From: MGOM01 sp035693825
Lineage (GTDB): Bacteria > Chloroflexota > Anaerolineae > Anaerolineales > E44-bin32
Length of the DNA: 17,665 nt
Direction of reading: 5' to 3'
Assembly (NCBI GenBank): GCA_035693825.1
Contig: DASSGB010000227.1
Span: forward strand, 1-17,665
Shown: positions 17,169 through 17,665 of the stretch, piece after piece
Numbering within the stretch: position 1 is the stretch's first letter
Layout of the letters: each line of letters starts with the position of its first letter
Notes under the pieces: model-generated
What the model saw: only the letters and a program-made list of their open reading frames with translations
What the model was told of the DNA's origin: nothing
The model's database searches: none
Program-made: the position numbers and the translations under genes

Positions 17169-17665
17169 ATGGCGTGGAACTACTATGTCTTCATGATCCC
17201 GGCGTTTCTGCTGTCCCTGCTGGCCCAATGGTGGGTCAGCAGCACCTATCGTCGATGGAGCCAGGTCCGCAATCGATATGATCTCAGCGGCGGCGAGGCC
17301 GCCCAGCGGCTGTTGAGCCATGCCGGCTTGCACGAGGTGCGCGTCGAAATGGCGCCGGGGAGGCTGAGCGACCACTATGATCCGCGCTCGAAGATGCTCC
17401 GCCTTTCGGCCGGCGTCGCCCAGGCGCCGTCGGTGGCGGCGCTGGCGATTGCCGCGCATGAGATCGGCCACGCGCAGCAGGATCGGGATGCCTATGGTCC
17501 GCTTCGTCTTCGCAGCGCCCTCGTACCAGTCGTCAACATCGGCTCCAGCCTGGGCTGGATTCTGATCCTGGTCGGACTGCTGATGAACAGCCTCCAGCTG
17601 GCCTCCGTGGGGCTGCTGGCGTTCGCTGCCGGCACTGTCTTCGCGCTGGCGACGCTTCCGGTGGA
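17169..17665 (+). CDS. YugP-type membrane zinc metallopeptidase (5' part)
   Basis: The first 165 codons are present; the gene runs past the window end. A TM helix at about 6-25 starts the protein. Residues 64-80 (GRLSDHYDPRSKMLRLS) are the conserved stretch of the YugP/zinc peptidase 2 family (Pfam Zn_peptidase_2). The zinc and catalytic motif HEIGHAQQ lies at 97-104 (H97, E98, H101). A long hydrophobic region from about 124 onward gives two further TM segments. The family is about 225-230 residues, so roughly 60 are missing. The ATG at 17169 has a strong GGGAGGTG about 4 nt upstream, starting in the preceding stop region, so it is co-transcribed with the S41 protease. Its substrates are unknown. 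Confidence 0.88.
   Translation, partial: MAWNYYVFMIPAFLLSLLAQWWVSSTYRRWSQVRNRYDLSGGEAAQRLLSHAGLHEVRVEMAPGRLSDHYDPRSKMLRLSAGVAQAPSVAALAIAAHEIGHAQQDRDAYGPLRLRSALVPVVNIGSSLGWILILVGLLMNSLQLASVGLLAFAAGTVFALATLPV

Overview
This 17.7 kb window is a dense, GC-rich bacterial chromosome segment with no insertion sequence, CRISPR array, tRNA or rRNA that I could recognise. Gene content and style suggest a member of the Chloroflexota (Anaerolineae-like). The clues are high GC, tightly packed short operons, a response regulator fused to a TadZ/CpaE-type ATPase, very large multi-sensor histidine kinases and heptamer repeats in spacers. This assignment is an inference from gene style, not from a tree. No gene-free stretch reaches 300 bases; the longest (1445-1739, 295 bases) holds a promoter, a leader hairpin and a large inverted repeat.

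Layout. (1) Minus strand, 109-1444: a ribosomal protein operon transcribed rplU (L21), rpmA (L27), rpmE (L31). L31 carries a C-terminal domain resembling the C-terminal domain of the RNA polymerase alpha subunit. The operon has its own promoter (1562-1591) and a hairpin at the predicted 5' end of its transcript. (2) Minus strand, 1740-5996: rpoC (beta'), without rpoB next to it, driven by a near-consensus promoter inside the 3' end of the preceding gene. (3) Minus strand, 6144-9425: a 1093-residue membrane histidine kinase. (4) Plus strand, 9634-12063: a divergent two-gene operon with a receiver-TadZ/CpaE fusion and a soluble GAF histidine kinase. (5) Minus strand, 12153-13883: mutL, convergent with the kinase and bracketed by two arrays of 7-nt TCAG-type repeats in inverted orientation. 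(6) Plus strand, 14015-15804: a small three-helix membrane protein, a HAD phosphatase and a lone CoA-transferase alpha-type subunit, nearly or actually overlapping. (7) Plus strand, 15879 to the window end: an S41 C-terminal processing protease followed by a YugP-type membrane zinc protease that runs off the window.

How the genes work together. The left third is information processing (ribosome and RNA polymerase). The middle is signal transduction: two kinases and one receiver-ATPase around one divergent promoter region could form a phosphorelay that controls surface or pilus-type positioning, but no Tad pilus structural genes are present. The right third combines mismatch repair, small-molecule metabolism and envelope proteolysis. 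Promoters fall into two visible classes: TTGACR/-10 promoters with 16-18 nt spacers for rpoC and rplU, and extended -10 promoters (TGnTANNCT/TGnTATAAT) with very short or absent leaders for most others.

The most noteworthy items are the L31-alphaCTD fusion, the rpoC gene separated from rpoB, the heptamer arrays around mutL (one of which supplies the -10 box of a probably leaderless gene) and the TadZ-like ATPase that lacks the P-loop lysine.
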